A stretch of DNA of 64,000 nt. Source: Hallerella sp963656065. GTDB taxonomy: Bacteria > Fibrobacterota > Fibrobacteria > Fibrobacterales > Fibrobacteraceae. Location: assembly GCA_963656065.1 (NCBI GenBank), contig CAVKGV010000002.1, positions 1 to 64,000 of the forward strand. Direction: 5' to 3'. The first letter of the stretch is position 1, and each line of letters begins with the position of its first letter. The notes under the pieces are model-generated. The model did not search any database and was not told where the DNA came from. It saw only the letters and a list, made by a program, of their open reading frames with translations. Position numbers and translations under genes: made by a program. This document shows, piece after piece, positions 61,875-64,000 of this stretch.

Positions 61875-62221
61875 TAATAAAAACCACGGATTATCATCGT
61901 CAAGTAAATCCATTCGCGGCTGAAAGCAACAAAAAAAAATCCTCGGGAAATGAATCCCAGGGATAGCCAAATTTCCAGCCTGTTGTTTCCAACCACGAAA
62001 AGGACAAGCGATGAGACTTAACCGAGGTCTAAGATGCCAAATTAAAGCCTTGCTGGATGCCGAGCATTCGCAGAAAACCATAGCAAACCAGCCAAGAATC
62101 TCCCCAAGCGGGCTTTCCAAAATTGAAGAAATATTGAACTTGACAATATTTGACAACCGAACGAGGTTATATTTAGGTAGAATGGAAATTTGTGGCGAAA
62201 TCAGACTAATATAGGCTAAAC
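61875..62221 (+). other. Gap between the HEPN-like and RhuM genes
   Basis: The 347-base gap begins AT-rich, then includes a 67-codon frame described separately as a likely transposase remnant. No tRNA or repeat is evident. The gap separates the McrBC-HEPN unit from the RhuM unit, so they need not be co-transcribed. Confidence 0.5.
62011..62214 (+). pseudogene. IS30-like transposase N-terminal remnant
   Basis: The 67-residue frame has an AGGA site and the segment QIKALLDAEHSQKTIANQ (about residues 10-27), which resembles the helix-turn-helix of IS30 transposases (typically ...ALL..G.SQ..IA..). It continues with ISPSGLSK, then loses similarity. The catalytic DDE part is missing and no inverted terminal repeats are visible, so it is at most a decayed fragment. 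A small HTH regulator is the alternative. Confidence 0.4.
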
Positions 62222-63262
62222 ATGGCGAAAAAAGACGGAAACAAAGGCTCTGCAGAAAAAGCTGAACAGAGCATTATCATCTATAACACCCTTGATGGCA
62301 AGGCAAAAGTCGCCTTAATGGCCAAAGACGGCAATGTATGGATGAATCAAAATCAGATTGCAGAACTTTTTGACACCTCAAAGCAAAATGTAGGCGCACA
62401 TATCGCCAATGTCTTGCGAGACAAGGAGTTAGACGAAAATTCAGTTGTAAAGTATTACTTTACAACTGCTGAAGACGGTAAGAATTATAAGGTCCTTTTT
62501 TACTCATTGGACATGATTTTGGCCATCGGTTTTAGAGTCCGGAGCAAACGGGGCGTCCAATTCCGCATTTGGGCAAATCAACACCTTAAACAGTTCATGA
62601 TTAAGGGGTTTGATATTGACGATGACCGTCTTAAGAATCCCGATGGACGTCCGGACTATTTCGATGAACTTCTTGAACGCATTCGTGATATCAGAGCCTC
62701 TGAAAAGCGTTTCTATCAGAAAGTTCGAGATTTACTTGCCCTAAGTAGCGATTACGATGCGTCAGACAAGGCAACCCAAATGTTCTTCGCCGAGACACAG
62801 AACAAACTGCTTTATGCCGTAGCCAACAGAACTGCTGCTGAAATTATATGCGATCGAGCCGATGTTCAAAAACCGAATATGGGCTTAACTGCATGGCATG
62901 GTACGGTGGTTCGCAAGCAAGATATTTTCATTGCCAAGAATTACCTATCGCACGACGAGATTGATTCGCTGAATCGTCTTACGGTTCTCTTTTTGGACTC
63001 CGCTGAGTTACGAGTTAGGGAACGTAAGGACCTGACGCTGGACTTTTGGAGAAACAATGTCGATGCTATGCTGAACTTCCAAAATAAGAGCGTCTTGCGA
63101 GATAAGGGACATATTTCCAATAAGCAGATGGAAACTCACGTATCCGAAATTTACGAAGCATTTGCCGAACGCCGCAAAACGCAGGATGCTGTTGAAGCCG
63201 ATGAAGCGGATATGGCCGAACTGCGAGAAATCGAAAGCGAAGCGGAACATAGAGGGAAATAA
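62222..63262 (+). CDS. rhuM: RhuM-family protein
   Basis: 346 residues, the family size. The N-terminal part has WMNQNQIAELFDTSKQNVGAH (given in part), a helix-turn-helix-like segment, then SVVKYYFTTAEDG and LDMILAIGFRVRSKRG, which are typical of virulence RhuM proteins. These are found often next to restriction systems and in mobile islands; their role is unknown. The C-terminal 50 residues are strongly acidic and charged. The stop overlaps the ATG of the next gene (TAATG). Confidence 0.85.
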   Translation: MAKKDGNKGSAEKAEQSIIIYNTLDGKAKVALMAKDGNVWMNQNQIAELFDTSKQNVGAHIANVLRDKELDENSVVKYYFTTAEDGKNYKVLFYSLDMILAIGFRVRSKRGVQFRIWANQHLKQFMIKGFDIDDDRLKNPDGRPDYFDELLERIRDIRASEKRFYQKVRDLLALSSDYDASDKATQMFFAETQNKLLYAVANRTAAEIICDRADVQKPNMGLTAWHGTVVRKQDIFIAKNYLSHDEIDSLNRLTVLFLDSAELRVRERKDLTLDFWRNNVDAMLNFQNKSVLRDKGHISNKQMETHVSEIYEAFAERRKTQDAVEADEADMAELREIESEAEHRGK

Positions 63263-64000
63263 TGGCAACCGAATTAGAAATTTTGGAACGTGCTGAAAGC
63301 TATCTTCGTAAACTCTCTTTGGGGATTAATCCTATAACAGATGAACCATTGAATGAGAATGATTCTTCTTCCCAAGAGCGAATTCAAAAGTGTCTTCACT
63401 TTGTTGCGGATTATCTTTCAAATGATATTGCTCGCAAGAAACGTCGCCAAGCAAGGCGAGGCGAAAAACAATTGATATCCATTCCTGTAGAGTTTGCTGA
63501 AAAATACGAGTTGTTCAACGAACCTGTTTCGATTTCTAAGATTGTCGGAAGATTAAATACTCTTTTGCCCAAGGAAATGTCTCACTTTCTCTATCAAGAT
63601 ATTGCTGGCTTTCTAACTATGGATGGCGTTCTTTCGCCAGTTGAAACGCCATCAGGAAGAGTAACAAATCTGCCGACGGATTTTGGAATAAAAGTCGGTT
63701 TCATCAAATCCGTAAGTACATTCAACAATGTTGAGTACGAGAGAACTCTGTGTAACCGTTTAGGGCAACAGTATATTCTTGAAAATATTCAAAAATGCAT
63801 CGAAATCGCAAATGAACGAATTCAGAACAAAAACGATGCCCGCAAAAGCAATTTATCATTTGAAAGAAAAAAAGAAAGCATTCCCCTTAAAATATCTGAA
63901 GATTTATTTAACCGATATCTACAGGATGGAAGTCCATTAACTATTTCAAATATTGCCTCTAAATTGAAAATTCTCACCCAAAATGAAGAGAATTATCACA
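63262..64000 (+). CDS. Unrecognised gene running off the right edge
   Basis: The open frame starts at the ATG on the RhuM stop and is open through 246 codons to the window end. I do not recognise the protein. Its start is hydrophilic (MATELEILERAESYLRKLSL) with GINPITDEPL near residues 21-30, later a basic patch (KKRRQARRGEK) and many Asn/Lys/Ile codons. Coupled to RhuM, it belongs to the accessory region. Its C-terminal part, which would decide the family, lies outside this window. Confidence 0.65.
   Translation, partial: MATELEILERAESYLRKLSLGINPITDEPLNENDSSSQERIQKCLHFVADYLSNDIARKKRRQARRGEKQLISIPVEFAEKYELFNEPVSISKIVGRLNTLLPKEMSHFLYQDIAGFLTMDGVLSPVETPSGRVTNLPTDFGIKVGFIKSVSTFNNVEYERTLCNRLGQQYILENIQKCIEIANERIQNKNDARKSNLSFERKKESIPLKISEDLFNRYLQDGSPLTISNIASKLKILTQNEENYH

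Noticed and set aside
1..64000. CRISPR arrays and prophage structural genes
   Set aside because: No regularly spaced repeats, cas genes, integrase or phage structural genes were seen.

Overview
The window looks like chromosome from a Gram-negative bacterium of moderate GC, most likely a Fibrobacter-like member of the Fibrobacterota. This is an inference. It rests on an outer-membrane lipid-transport set (MlaE- and MlaD-type proteins), many lipoproteins including one with a Ser-rich tail, HPr and enzyme I without any enzyme II nearby, a GlgE-type maltosyltransferase, and strongly biased codon use that creates long antisense shadow frames. No rRNA operon or 16S gene is present to confirm the lineage.

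Layout. 1-416 carries nothing I can support. 417-5529 (minus) holds a large class A penicillin-binding protein, a lipoprotein and a TauE/SafE-type permease. A tRNA-Ser(GCU) with its own terminator sits at 5683-5769. 5827-9085 (minus) is a tight five-gene run: lipoprotein, unknown 309-aa protein, RdgB, PAP2 phosphatase, histidine phosphatase. cysK follows at 9257 with a good promoter and terminator, then a lipoprotein gene split by a frameshift (10301-10937). 10946-20891 (minus) is an eight-gene co-directional run: C-terminal processing protease, MlaE, DciA-like protein, GyrB, polyprenyl synthase, flavodiiron protein, UvrD/PcrA helicase and an arginase-fold protein. 20976-27173 (minus) holds a carboxyltransferase lacking a biotin domain, an acetyltransferase, a small lipoprotein, HU, an AI-2E permease, two tandem paralogous membrane proteins and a zinc-ribbon protein.

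27203-40635 (plus) is a twelve-gene run: YbbN-like protein, an active/inactive pair of M16 peptidases, an exported unknown, a TrmH-type methyltransferase, MlaD, HPr, enzyme I, lytic transglycosylase, EamA permease, PrmA and HemE. It converges, with a short overlap, on RNase R and an RgpF-like protein (minus). Next come a solitary OLD-family nuclease, dnaN with a tiny membrane ORF in front, an M23 peptidase, a HAD phosphatase, a short GlgE, a MacB-type ABC exporter, an AT-rich pair of unknown ORFs, DivIVA, a DUF167 protein, Trk potassium uptake genes and a BASS-type transporter.

From about 57.7 kb to the right edge the base composition turns AT-rich and the genes become accessory. There is an McrB/McrC restriction pair followed, start codon on stop codon, by a third gene with a HEPN-type RNxxxH motif. 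Then come an IS30-like transposase relic, a RhuM-family gene, and an unrecognised gene that overlaps RhuM and runs off the window. This looks like a defence island, and the McrB-McrC-HEPN arrangement is the best candidate here for an under-described system.
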